A DNA stretch of 64,000 bases from Argopecten irradians (taxonomy: Eukaryota > Mollusca > Bivalvia > Pectinida > Pectinidae): contig NC_091134.1 of the NCBI RefSeq assembly GCF_041381155.1, positions 73,863,469 through 73,927,468 of the forward strand, written 5' to 3'. This document shows positions 24,401 to 33,489 of this stretch, in pieces. Numbering within the stretch: the stretch's first letter is position 1; every line of letters starts with the position of its first letter. The position numbers and the translations under genes are program-made. The notes below the pieces were generated by a model. The model saw only the letters and a list, made by a program, of their open reading frames with translations. It was not told where the DNA came from and searched no databases.

Positions 24401-27400
24401 AAGAAAACCTTACTGAAGGCAGAAGTAGTATCTATCACATTGTTTAATTTGGTCAGTATTGATAAGTACACCTAACTGAGTTTCCAATTATATGTTGACT
24501 TTCACATTATTTATTAGCAAACATATAGCTAACACGGAAGAATTTGTTGTCAAAAATTCTACTTTTCCACTTAAGCAAGCAGTCAGAAACATATGCGGTT
24601 GGCCACCTTCTTACGTGTCAGTGTTCTTAGTTTGGTCAGTATTGTAGTAACCGTTACTGAAGGCAGTAGTATATCTATCACATTGTTAATTTGGTCAGTA
24701 TTGTAGAATACCTTTCTGACGGCAGTAGTTATCTATCACATGTTAATTTGGTCAGTATTTGTAGTTAACCTTTACTCAGTAGTATATATATCACATTGTT
24801 AATTTGGTCAGTATTGTTGTATACCTTATGAAGGCAGTAGTATATCTATCATCATTGTTTATTTGGTCTGTTGTAGTTAACCTTACTGAAGGCAGTAGTA
24901 TATCTATCACATTGTTAATTTGGTCAGTATTGTAGTAACCTTACTGAACCGGCAGTAGTATATCTATCACATTGTTAATTTGGTCAGTATTGTAGTAACC
25001 TTACTGACGGCAGTAGTATATCTATCACATTGTTAATTTGGTCGGTATTGTAGTAACCTTACTGAAGGCAGTAGTATATCTATCACATTGTTAATTTGGT
25101 CAGTATTGTAGTAACCTTACTGACGGCAGTAGTATATTCATTCACATTGTTAATTTGGTCAGTATTGTAGTAACCTTACTGAACGGCAGTAGTATATCTA
25201 TCACATTGTTAATTTGGTCAGTATTGTAGTAACCTTACTGAAGGCAGTAGTATATCTATCACATTGTTAATTTGGTCAAGTATTGTAGTAACCTTACTGA
25301 AGGCAGTAGTATATCTATCACATTGTTAATTTGGTCAGTATTGTAGTAACCTTACTGAAGGCAGTAGTATATCTATCACATTGTTAATTTGGTCAGTATT
25401 GTAGTAACCTTACTGAAGGCAGTAGTATATCTATCACATTGTTAATTTGGTCAGTATTGTAGTAACCTTACTGACGGCAGTAGTATATCTATCACATTGT
25501 TAATTTGGTCAGTATTGTAGTAACCTTACTGAACGGCAGTAGTAGTATATCTATCACATTGTTAATTTGGTCAGTATTGTAGTAACCTTACTGACGGCAG
25601 TAGTATATCTTACATTGTTAATTTGGTCAGTATTGTAGTAACCTTACTGACGGCAGTAGTATATCTATCACATTGTTAATTTGGTCAGTATTGTAGTAAC
25701 CTTACTGACGGCAGTAGTATACTCTATCACATTGTTAATTTGGTCAGTATTGTAGTAACCTTACTGAAGGCAGTAGTATATCTATCACATTGTTAATTTG
25801 GTCAGTATTGTAGTAACCTTACTGACGGCAGTAGTATATCTATCACATTGTTAATTTGGTCAGTATTGTAGTACCTTACTGACGGTAGTAGTATATCTAT
25901 CACATTGTTAATTTTGGTCGGTATTGTAGAACTTGACGGCAGTAGTATATCTATCACATTGTTAATTTGGTCAGTATTGTAGTAACCTTACTGACGGCAG
26001 TAGTATATCTATCACATTGTTAATTTGGTCAGTAGTATTGTAGTAACCTTACTGAAGGCAGTAGTATATCTATCACATTGTTAATTTGGTCAGTATTGTA
26101 GTAACCTTACTGACGGCAGTAGTATATCTATCACATTGTTAATTTGGTCAGTATTGTAGAAACCTTACTGAACGGCAGTAGTATATCTATCACATTGTTA
26201 ATTTGGTCAGTATTGTAGTAACCTTACTGAAGGCAGTAGTATATCTATCACATTGTTAATTTGGTCAGTATTGTAGTAACCTTACTGAAGGCAGTAGTAT
26301 ATCTATCACATTGTTAATTTGGTCAGTATTGTAGTAACCTTACTGAAGGCAGTAGTATATCTATCACATTGTTAATTTGGTCAGTATTGTAGTAACCTTA
26401 CTGACGGCAGTAGTATATCTATCACATTGTTAATTTGGTCAGTATTGTAGTAACCTTACTGAAGGCAGTAGTATATCTATCACATTGTTAATTTGGTCAG
26501 TATTGTAGTAACCTTACTGAAGGCAGTAGTATATCTATCACATTGTTAATTTGGTCAGTATTGTAGTAACCTTACTGAAGGCAGTAGTATATCTATCACA
26601 TTGTTAATTTGGTCAGTATTGTAGTAACCTTACTGAAGGGCAGTAGTATATCTATCACATTGTTAATTTGGTCAGTATTGTAACCTTACTGAAGGCAGTA
26701 GTATATCTATCACATTGTTAATTTGGTCAGTATTGTAGTAACCTTACTGAAGGCAGTAGTATATCTATCACATTGTTAATTTGGTCAGTATTGTAGTAAC
26801 CTTACTGAAGGCAGTAGTTATATCTATCACATTGTTAATTTGGTCAGTATTGTAGTAACCTTACTGAGGCAGTAGTATATCTATCACATTGTTAATTTGG
26901 TCAGTATTAGTAACCTTACTGACGGCAGTAGTATATCTATCACATTGTTAATTTGGTCATAGTATTGTAGTAACCTTACTGAGGCAGTAGATATCTATCA
27001 CATTGTTAATTTGGTCAGTATTGTAGTAACCTTACTGAAGGCAGTAGTATATATCTATCACATTGTTAATTTGGTCAGTATTGTAGTAACCGTACTGAAT
27101 TATTTAACCCTACAACCATAGATTCGGTTTATTTTATCAATTATAATTTTAGTCTAAGGTACCAGCAATGTTTCATCTAAGGTACCAGTAATGTTTCAGA
27201 TGTTTGCATTTTATCATTTTTTTCACTCGTAAACAGATGTGTCAAAGTTAATGTGTGTGCTAAAATGGCCGGTTGAAACAACCCAATTATTTCCATCATG
27301 CATTGACAGATACAGCAAATACACATGTGATTTATATTTCCCTACAGTAAAAATGTTAGTGGCAGGATAATCCATTGATTACTTTGTCTGTTCCAGCCCT

Positions 27401-27526
27401 GCGTCGTATCCGTGGTATGGTGGAGCCATGCTAGCTGGTGACCCAGGCTTCAGTAAACTGTGTGTGTCACGAGACGACTATGAGGAGAACGGACATGGTC
27501 TTTGTATGGACAAATTTGATGTGTGA
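434..27526 (+). CDS. ACTR6: Actin-related protein 6, exons 2(?)-11, 5' end outside window
   Basis: ARP6 is the nuclear actin-related subunit of SWR1/SRCAP-type remodellers that deposit histone H2A.Z. I place ten exons: 434-502, 830-953, 1449-1587, 11456-11512, 12267-12365, 14380-14500, 15290-15413, 20573-20648, 20847-20909, 27397-27526. All have AG/GT borders and reading phases that join without a break; they total 1002 nt, 333 residues plus TGA. Recognisable ARP6 stretches are GYLTNWDIERQVWDYIFGK (exon at 434), NPYFNFPSIQEAMNEILYEE, DTGYSFTHLVPFF, INQVKEDVCYVSQ, DYVLPDY, NERFAVPELLFHPSDVGIQE, the actin-type phosphate-loop region NIVLTGGNCLLPGFHERM and the family C-terminus DDYEENGHGLCMDKFDV. 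The human protein has about 396 residues, so about 62 N-terminal residues are upstream of base 434. Introns reach 9.9, 5.2 and 6.5 kb through repeat growth. The acceptor at 14379 (GAAAAG) is weak. Tail to tail with CHTF8. Family identity is certain; exon edges are manual. Confidence 0.95.
1147..1440. repeat. 36 bp minisatellite forming the acceptor pyrimidine tract
   Basis: About eight copies of a 36 bp unit (TTATAATGTTTAGTTTAGTG then ACCTTTACTTTGACCT). The last unit runs to within a few bases of the acceptor AG at 1447-1448, so the ACTR6 exon at 1449 takes its pyrimidine tract (CCTTTACTTTGGCCTTTGCAG) from the array. A 12-codon frame stays open through it but is not coding. Confidence 0.9.
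1580..2950. repeat. 24 bp minisatellite carrying copies of the exon/donor junction
   Basis: Nearly 60 units of GTATAACCCATAGGTTGTCA plus AAAG (24 bp, some 23 or shorter). The array begins inside the exon ending at 1587: the exon end GTCAAAAG and donor GTATAA are themselves a unit. A ~500 bp block is repeated within it (about 2098-2298 matches 2601-2801). Bases 2951-3086 are AT-rich unique sequence. Confidence 0.95.
3087..4888 (+). mobile_element. Helentron-like non-autonomous element with internal 27 bp array
   Basis: It begins TTAGCTCACCTGGTGCG followed by the GTCCGTC-rich segment common in bivalve repeats. It ends GCAGGTGAGTGATACAGG, then hairpin GGCCCTCTGGGCC and CTTGTT. The 5' CTCACCTG and 3' CAGGTGAG are subterminal inverted repeats, and the hairpin near the 3' end fits Helentron/HINE architecture. 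No coding capacity. Class is inferred from structure. Confidence 0.6.
3627..4272. repeat. 27 bp minisatellite
   Basis: About 24 copies of GCATTGACTAACACTCGTAG plus TCATATA, very uniform (variants TCACAG, TCCCAG). It sits in the core of the Helentron-like element. Because 27 is divisible by three, several frames remain open on both strands; none looks like a protein. Confidence 0.95.
4820..6800. repeat. ~0.99 kb direct duplication
   Basis: Bases about 4820-5812 recur at about 5813-6800. Each copy holds the Helentron-like 3' end, 60 bp of flank, the ~440 bp left inverted repeat (4951-5392; again from about 5945) and the start of a 157 bp tandem repeat. The copies differ by many single-base indels, often in homopolymers. 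It is either a real tandem duplication or an assembly artefact. Confidence 0.85.
6400..8026 (+). mobile_element. 157 bp tandem array ending in a Helentron-like 3' terminus
   Basis: About 9-10 units of ~157 bp (containing ATTTTGGCTCTGACCCCC, GGGCCCAATAGGGGAAATAG and AAATCGCTACTTGTC) run from about 6400 to 7925. They end in ATGTGAGCGATACAGG, hairpin GGCCCTCTGGGCC and CTTGTT, the same terminus as at 4858-4888. It looks like the core and 3' end of a Helentron-like element nested in the foldback element. Open frames here are repeat translations. Confidence 0.7.
8400..8830. repeat. ~126 bp tandem repeat with X-box/Y-box-like motifs
   Basis: About 3.5 units containing a palindromic CCATGG core, then CTGATTGG, then TGAAAATTGGTATATA. 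The first core GTTGCCATGGTAAC (8452-8465) is a perfect RFX X-box; the others are GTTTCCATGG and GTTACCATGGAAAC (8706-8719). The rest of 8031-9790 is AT-rich with no gene seen. Confidence 0.75.
12341..13290. repeat. 39 bp minisatellite carrying copies of the exon/donor junction
   Basis: About 24 degenerate units of AACAAAGACATGGAGATAGC, TAGGTAAGGGGAGATAATC. The first unit is the last ~23 bases of the ACTR6 exon 12267-12365 plus its GTAAGG donor. A Helentron-like element begins right after the array at 13308. Confidence 0.93.
13308..14151 (+). mobile_element. Helentron-like non-autonomous element
   Basis: 5' end TTAGCTCGCCTATTCGAAGA and a near-palindrome (CCTATTCGAAGAATAGG); 3' end AAAAGGCGAGCTTTGCCG then AGCTCTTTTT. 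CTCGCC and GGCGAG are subterminal inverted repeats. Internal direct repeats (ATTGTTTAAGCTTAAGTCAT at about 13410, 13577 and 13936). No coding region. Confidence 0.55.
14502..14549 (+). repeat. ACTR6: Partial copy of an ACTR6 exon at the start of the next intron
   Basis: Intron bases 14502-14549 repeat exon bases 14414-14459 at about 90% identity (TATGTACTACCAGAT...AAGAGGGGCTACGTTAGAC). The donor GTATGT at 14501 lies at the edge of the copy and uses its TATGT, a sequence that encodes part of DYVLP in the exon. Confidence 0.9.
14555..15317. repeat. 43 bp minisatellite carrying copies of the acceptor/exon junction
   Basis: About 17 units of TTTCTCTATAGATAATTTGG plus ATTAGTAATGAGAGATTTACTTG. The final unit is the real acceptor and first ~28 bases of the ACTR6 exon 15290-15413 (TCTCTGCAG, then ATAATTAGGATGAGTAATGA). 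Each unit thus holds a TAG or CAG acceptor with a pyrimidine run. Confidence 0.95.
15414..15933. other. Intron sequence without recognised content
   Basis: First part of the 5.2 kb ACTR6 intron. I see only a short duplicated phrase (GCTGGTAGCTGAT and GCTGGTAACTGAT near 15660-15695). Confidence 0.6.
15934..18677 (+). mobile_element. Helentron-like element with ~155 bp tandem core and two 3' ends
   Basis: 5' TTAGCCCACCTTCAAATCGC plus GTCCGTCC runs; about 16 units of ~155 bp (GTTAAAGTTTGTTACCGCTA, TCTCAGAAAGTACTGAAGGG, AACAAGATGGCCGAC) from about 16020 to 18535; 3' GGTGGGCGCCAA, hairpin GATCCCTCTGGGATC and CTTGT. An identical 3' terminus also occurs inside, at 17700-17732, after which the array resumes. 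The array has a two-unit higher-order block (about 16800-17100 against 17105-17410). Confidence 0.7.
18678..20572. repeat. Intron segment with a diverged inverted repeat
   Basis: Bases about 18921-18996 and 19178-19256 are inverted copies sharing ACATACCTGGATGTTAG and GGGGATG; CTGACTGACTTTTTC occurs at about 18833 and again at 19366 on the same strand. A 19 bp phrase GCAAACTGACTAGCTACCA is doubled at about 20260-20298. No gene seen in this stretch. Confidence 0.5.
21240..27105. repeat. 58 bp minisatellite, ~5.9 kb
   Basis: Roughly 100 units of GTATATCTATCACATTGTTA, ATTTGGTCAGTATTGTAGTA, ACCTTACTGAAGGCAGTA (58 bp; 55 bp when one GTA is missing). AAGG/ACGG is the main variant site. Copies are nearly identical except at about 24010-24900, which is dense in indels and has a ~140 bp non-repeat insert (about 24480-24625). 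It fills most of the last ACTR6 intron. Confidence 0.97.
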
Positions 27527-28988
27527 CCCTTAAAGATTGGAATCTTTGTGTTACAGATCTCCCAAAGAGTTCTGATCAGTAAAGGAGAATTCAAGACAGA
27601 AGACATACCGGTCTTAGTGGACATACCGTCTTAGTGATTGGCCATTAAGTGGCTAAGATACACACGACTGTAACTGTACTGGAATAACAAATTCTGATGC
27701 CGTGTTTTAGTAAAATCTAAATGTTTCAAACTGCATGCAATTATAGTTATCTCCTCAATACAATACCAGTCACAGATCATTTGTATCGTCTTCTGAGGAT
27801 AGTACAGAGAGTTGGTCAAGAATTGATCACAACTGTGATTGTATTACCCTAGGAACAAACCACCAGTTTGATGTGTTCACAATGATTCAGGGAGTCCCGG
27901 ACGTACCAGTACTGTCACTGTCACCTGTAATGTTCAATGTTATGTGGAACCATAAACTTCATACATTTGTTTCGTCTCTTGGACAGTCTTTATAGGTTTG
28001 ACTGGATTGTCATTCATTTGTCTTTGATCAACAGTTCATATGGATGAATGAAAATTTGATTGCACTTTTGTGAGTGAATGAAAGTTTATCCGTGTACTGT
28101 GAAATCATAAGTGCAATACAAACCAGTGTATTATGTTGTTAATCTTACAAAATCAGAGATCTTGGCTAGCCATGGCTTCTGATTATATTACACGAAGGTA
28201 AATACCTAACTCTATAGGCTAGCAAAGATGTAGAGAGCTTAAAATACTGTTTACGTGGAATCTTTCGCTAAATTAATAGGTGATTTCACCACAAAAATCA
28301 CATGAAATTTTGTGACTATATAGACTATATAACCAAAAGTCTACATATAAAGTATATATATATGATATATACACATGTATCGCGAAAAAAAATAACACTA
28401 ATCATGGAAAATATTTGCTTTTGCAAATCGCAAAATTAAGCTCTCATGAAAATATTCACGTTTACAGTAATATTTTGTGACCACTGTCCATTGATTATTT
28501 CTTCATATTTGACAAGCTTAGACAAAATACTTTCAAAAAACATAAAAAGGCAGTTTAATATTTTGATTTCTGGAACATTACTTTACATTGAAAATACCAC
28601 CTCAATAAAAATGAATCGGATGCTGGCATCTGATGAACACCACGTAAATAAACAAGTACTTCTCTGTCACAGGATGTCAGTTACAGTAGGTCAAACAGAA
28701 AGTGTTTGTATAATTAGTGGAAATAAAACCAATGCTACAAATGTCAGAATTGTTCTTTTATGTCAGAATCTTTTTAATTTGCACTGACAACTCTTGAAGC
28801 CATATTGACCTATTTTGATTAAAGTTGAAATCATGAATTTCTAACCAGCAAACATTATCAGCTGTACAGATTATGACAAACACTGATATCAATATTAATT
28901 GCATATTAAAGGCAAATATTTCCAGCGAAGAAAACGTTGCAACATAAGAATAATTTATATATTTAATAAATACATTTGAATAACAATA
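27527..28988. other. ACTR6 3' UTR and convergent intergenic region
   Basis: No gene seen. The 3' ends of ACTR6 and CHTF8 face each other here. The nearest + strand AATAAA-type signal is near 28604; a minus-strand ATTAAA candidate for CHTF8 is near 28959. Open frames in this part have no family features. Confidence 0.6.
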
Positions 28989-31900
28989 TCACAATTTTTT
29001 TGGCACATTTGCAATTATAGGTTTAGGTCGTGTTTTGAACAGAAGCCTCTTTCGTATGATGGCCTTCACAATGTAATGAACGTCTCTGTGTTGGTCTGTA
29101 TCCTCTGATGATACAGTCTCACTGTCCATGTGTTTCTTTGTCATTAAAGCGAATGGCTTCTCCAGCTCAACAAGTTTTCCATATAGAATGTGATGGCCTA
29201 TCACAAGCACTGGAATGTTCTGTAATAACAAAGTATTTATATACAAATTTTGTAAGTCAATGGCATAAAACATTGGTTTTTGTTATTGTTAATTAACAAA
29301 ATAATGAAAATCAGCTTACAAGATATGAAATTGTTTAGCAGTGTACGTACTAACATGATGGTCATTGAAATGCTGGGAGGGATTTAAAAAAAAAAATTCT
29401 TCTACAGGGATCAATCTAGGTTTTGGGGGAAACTACCCTTCTAACAGCTTCAAATGGGGAATTTTTAAATCTTCAGGGAAATTTTAGGCCAGAGGGGAAT
29501 TCATTTCTTGAGGGGAAATTTACCCATAAACGGTAATAAATTAGAGCTAGATTGATCCCTGTTTTATTTTGAGAATTTGAAGCAAAAGACCATAAATTTT
29601 CAGTTAATGGAAATGTTACTACATACAACTTATTTTGCTGGCAATAAGATATCAGAAACTTGTGTATTAAAACTAGAACCAAAGACAGAAGTTTAATCAC
29701 AAAATTCTGAAGCATGAAAAGGCAAAATGTAGTCACTGGGAAAATATGTTGGATTAACGTACAGTAGCTGTCTGATATGTGTTTTCAAATAACGGTACAA
29801 AATATATTCTTTTGATAAGATCCATTACTGATTATAATAAACTTTTTTCTTCTTTTGAAATTAGTTCTGACCTTGTGAGTAAAATGGAGATCGCCAATAA
29901 AGCGACCCTGGAGAGAGACATTGTTGCGAGTCTCCAATCCCCCCTGAAGGTCAATAATCGCCCATTCTGGACATTCTCCGGGCTCACCAGGGCTGTTGGG
30001 AAAGGAATTTGTAAATATAAATGAATAAAAATTGTGAGGTTATTTTTCCAAATTAAAACATATATTTCGGCTCATCTTCCTAAAGGAATATATACATTTA
30101 TCATCTAAAAATTAAACAATTATTATTAACCATATTTATAATAATTTATAATATATATCTGTACTGTATTCTACCCAATAAGCACCCATGTACCTATAAG
30201 CGCCCTCACCCTTTATGAGGCCTCGATTTCAATTACCCAGGCATAAATAAAGACCAAAACTACACAAAACTGTATAGATTGGCAGTAATTTTGTCTTATC
30301 ACCCTCTATCCATTTTATTTTCTTTCAAATTTTAAAACGCCCTGGGTGCTTACTGGGTCGAATACGGTAATTAATAATCGGAAACGTTTAAGATCAATCC
30401 ACATATGCCTGTTTTATAGACTTGAGAAAAAGTGTTTGACATGGTGGATCGTGATCTTCTTTGGATAAAGCTAAAACTTTTAGGTGTAAACAGGTACATG
30501 TTTAAGGTATAAAGTCCCTATATGATGACATCAAAATTAATGTTGTATTAAAGTAAATGATCATCTCACTGACTGGTTCAGCGTAGGAAGGGGGTTAAAA
30601 CAGGGCTGCTTGGTTTCACAGTGATTTTTCAGGGTATATTGGGGAAGAGGTTTTTGTAACAAATTGGGAATTTTTAATTGCAAAAAGAGCAGTTTTGGGA
30701 AAAAGTTACACATTACTGAACATGGTATTATTGGTGATTAGATATTGTAAAACAGTAAACTGTTTCATTTTATCAAAAGGTGACGACCATAACAACAGTT
30801 TCAGAGTAGTTTGTTTTAGATTAAACGAGGGGAGAGCTTTTGGGGTTTTCTATGTTTTTCAGAGATTTGATTTGGGAATTTTTAATTGCAATTGGGAAAA
30901 AGATAGAGGGGGGTTGGCTTTGGGAATGGCTAATTTAAAGGATATAAAGAAATATTGTAAATGATACCAGATTTTTGTGCTTCACATCAGAGATTTAAAT
31001 ATAATTGGGATAAGTAACTAGGGCTGTTCTCGCGATATCACGTACCCACCTATTGTTATCGTAAACCGATAAACGGCAACCGCGAGACCAAGCCGTGCGT
31101 CTGCGCACTAATAGCTGAAGTTATCATATATAGTTTTAGCCCATGAAGCTGTGTACGGCATATTTGACTATATACAAACCAATAAACATCGAAAAGTATC
31201 TCATAGCTTTTTTGCTGTTGCAAAAGAGACGCTCATCTCATGCATGTATATATATTACTGTGTTGTTTTTTGTGAAAAATTGTGAAATCAAAACCTATGC
31301 ATTGAAAATTCTGTAAGTAATGATCAAAATGTTGGTAAATTTTGGTGATTAATGACATATTATAAAAGCTTTTCTTGATTCGTTAGAATGAAAAATAGAA
31401 CACATATAAATCTAATGAGTTAAATCTTGGAAATTCAATTCGGCTTTAGTAAAACATTGCTTGGTAAAGCAAGATATCTAAATAAATTATATTCAAATCT
31501 CTGGTAAAGCGGAATATTTACATTTCACTTAGAATTGACTTTTATTTCAATATGGTTCTATGCATTATAAATAAAGCTGTTTGGGAAAATTAAGATTAGA
31601 AATATATCATCTAATTTACAAACTTACTGTATAGCATTCGAGACTAAAACACAGGTAAATGGACCCCCGTTGAGTTATAAGTGAGGCGATGACCTGGGGT
31701 GGTGGCCAGGTGTTCTGGCCGACGGTTCACCTGATGACAGTATGACACCTGTGATTATAGTGGTTGCGAATCACTTTCCGTTAATTAGATATCAAATTAT
31801 GCTATCTATCACAGCTCGATCGGCACTGTATCTCTTCGCCATGATATATTGGGTACCTTCGATAATTTGTTAACACTTGTACAGTTGTACTTGCATGAGC

Positions 31901-33385
31901 TTTAAAAGTTTCCATATGTACAAAGTCAATCAATAGACAATTAATATTTGAAAACTTTATAGAAATCAGTCAATTATTGAAATCAGAGTACGTGGTTTAA
32001 ATTGTGCTATCTTTCACGACCCTATCTGAACTGTATCGTCGCCATTATAAATTTAGGGTAACTTCGATGATTTGTGTACAGTTTTAATATGTTCAAATTC
32101 AATCAATTTAATATTTTATTATGTAAAATTTACTAAGCAACAAATATTTGAAAACTTTATGGAAATCAGTCAATTATTGAATTCAGAGTATGTGGGTTTA
32201 ATTTGCTATCTTTCACGACTCTATATCGGGACAGTATCGTCGCCATTATAAATTTTAGGATAGCTTCGATGATTTGTGTAGTTTTACCTCCGAAAATTCA
32301 AAAGGTTCAATATGTTCAAATTAGATCAATTTAATATATTATCATTTAAAATTTACCAAGCAACAATTATTTGAAAACTAAATGGAAATCGGTCTATAAT
32401 TGAAATAAGAGTATGTGGGTTTTATTATATTAATATTCCACGGGGCGATCGATTGTACCGATCGAGGAAGTAACCATGCCGGGATCAGGAAATTAGTTAA
32501 CAGTTAACATTACGTTTATTTATATAATAAGCTTAACACCTCTACAATTATGAAAATGTGATGGATTATTCAAATAAATTACATTTTCAATAAAGAGTAA
32601 ACTTTAAGCTATTTGGTTTCTGTTCTGTTCATCTCCTGAATTATAGCCCATATCGCTTCATCGGACGAAGCGTAGTTTCAATATGGTGTCGTTAGACTGT
32701 ACTCGACTGTAATTTAGACACGCGATGCACTCTTGGATAGCTTCCGCTGCTGGCGTCGTTAAGTAAGGCTATGAGGTACCTTCTTATCCCTACTATTTAA
32801 ATCTCTGTTCATACAATTCCAATCTGATTAAAATCAGCTGTTTGATACTCCGCTAACGAAGTTAGCGGAGCAGTTAGCGGAGCACGAAGTTAGCGGAGTA
32901 TCAAACAGCTGATTTTAATCAGATTGTATACAATATATGTATATACCTTTTCATAATGGCTACAGCACAGTACTGTATACAGTATATTTTTACGACGCGT
33001 GACACTAACATAAAATATTGATTGATTGATTGGTATCTAATCTAGCTAGGTACCTTGTTGTATTTAATTAATTAACGAATATAATTTTTTTCTATAGTTA
33101 TGCTATATGTTAAAGCCAAATTCATTCGCTCAAGATTCGCTCAAACCACATCGTTGAAAGTGAAGTGTCACTTGTTTGGATGATAGGGCCTACTGTAGTT
33201 CTTTCAGTAGGTAGGCCTAGTGTTATATATCTACTTAGAAATTAGTCATTAGTCTACTAGTTATAAAATTCTATGTAGATTCTGAATTTGTCAACGCAAC
33301 AATCCAACGTTACATACGAACGTGTACACGTCGAATATGTCCAATTGCATATAATATATACTTACATTTTGATGGGTATTTGCAT
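28989..33385 (-). CDS. CHTF8: Chromosome transmission fidelity protein 8 (Ctf18-RFC subunit)
   Basis: CTF8 joins CTF18 and DCC1 in the alternative RFC clamp loader that acts on PCNA in replication and sister-chromatid cohesion. Three exons read from high to low coordinate: 33385-33366 (20 nt, start codon), 29992-29872 (121 nt), 29219-28989 (231 nt, stop). They sum to 372 nt, 123 residues; the human protein has about 121. Exon 1 encodes MQIPIK plus two bases and ends at a perfect GTAAGT donor. Exon 2 continues [17 protein letters not shown]. Exon 3 carries the signature [14 protein letters not shown] and the C-terminus [18 protein letters not shown]. Intron 2 holds a MITE; intron 1 (3.4 kb) holds a decayed reverse-transcriptase fragment, a MITE, a tandem repeat and a perfect hairpin. 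The start is 104 bp from the SAP18 start on the other strand. The 20 nt first exon is the least certain part, but phase and donor fit exactly. Confidence 0.92.
29405..29561. mobile_element. MITE with CAGGGATCAATCTAG termini
   Basis: Terminal inverted repeats CAGGGATCAATCTAG and CTAGATTGATCCCTG enclose 157 bp of G- and T-rich sequence in CHTF8 intron 2. The CAGGG start suggests a hAT-type element; a target duplication is not clear. Confidence 0.7.
30162..30369. mobile_element. MITE, copy 1 (TACTGTATTCTACCCAATAA termini)
   Basis: The left end TACTGTATTCTACCCAATAA GCACCC mirrors the right end GGGTGCTTACTGGGTCGAAT ACGGTA. It is related to the copy at 37284-37550. It lies in CHTF8 intron 1. Confidence 0.7.
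30415..30615 (+). pseudogene. Decayed non-LTR reverse-transcriptase fragment
   Basis: Read with frame changes, the stretch gives [37 protein letters not shown], then LTGSA and a remnant of the GLKQGC-type motif. These match the RT palm around the first catalytic Asp region and the G-x-x-Q-G-C motif. Frameshifts and a stop show it is dead. It lies antisense in CHTF8 intron 1. Confidence 0.65.
30616..31789. other. Intron sequence, short repeats only
   Basis: Part of CHTF8 intron 1. TTGGGAATTTTTAATTGCAA occurs twice (about 30664 and 30874) among G-rich phrases, suggesting a degraded repeat. No gene seen. Confidence 0.5.
31790..32430. repeat. ~200 bp tandem repeat, three diverged units
   Basis: The phrase GCTATCTTTCACGAC recurs at about 31801, 32007 and 32204, each followed by TATCGTCGCCATTATAAATT and ATTTGAAAACTTTAT-type segments. 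It lies in CHTF8 intron 1. Confidence 0.75.
32821..32925. repeat. Perfect 37 bp inverted repeat (hairpin)
   Basis: Arms 32821-32857 and 32889-32925 are exact reverse complements (outer end AATCTGATTAAAATCAGCTG). The 31 bp loop holds two more copies of GTTAGCGGAGCA, so alternative pairings exist. It is probably a foldback MITE. It lies in CHTF8 intron 1, about 440 bp downstream of the CHTF8 start. Confidence 0.9.
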
Positions 33386-33489
33386 GATGTTTACAATCTA
33401 AAACAGACAAATTTACCGCCAAGTTTTTGTCAAGTTATTATTTAGAGTTACTTCCCTTGTGACGCGTTTCCTCATTTACTTCCGGCAAC
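33386..33489. promoter_or_regulatory. CHTF8/SAP18 bidirectional promoter region
   Basis: Only 104 bp separate the two start codons, so both 5' UTRs and the core promoter must overlap here or in the first exons. A consensus ETS/GABP-type site ACTTCCGG lies at 33478-33485, five bases before the SAP18 ATG, and a second ACTTCCC at about 33450. No TATA box is placed sensibly for either gene. ETS sites and lack of TATA are usual for bidirectional housekeeping promoters; the regulatory role here is inferred. Confidence 0.7.

Noticed and set aside
21240..27105. CRISPR-like direct-repeat array
   Set aside because: Units are contiguous 58 bp copies without unique spacers, in a eukaryotic intron.
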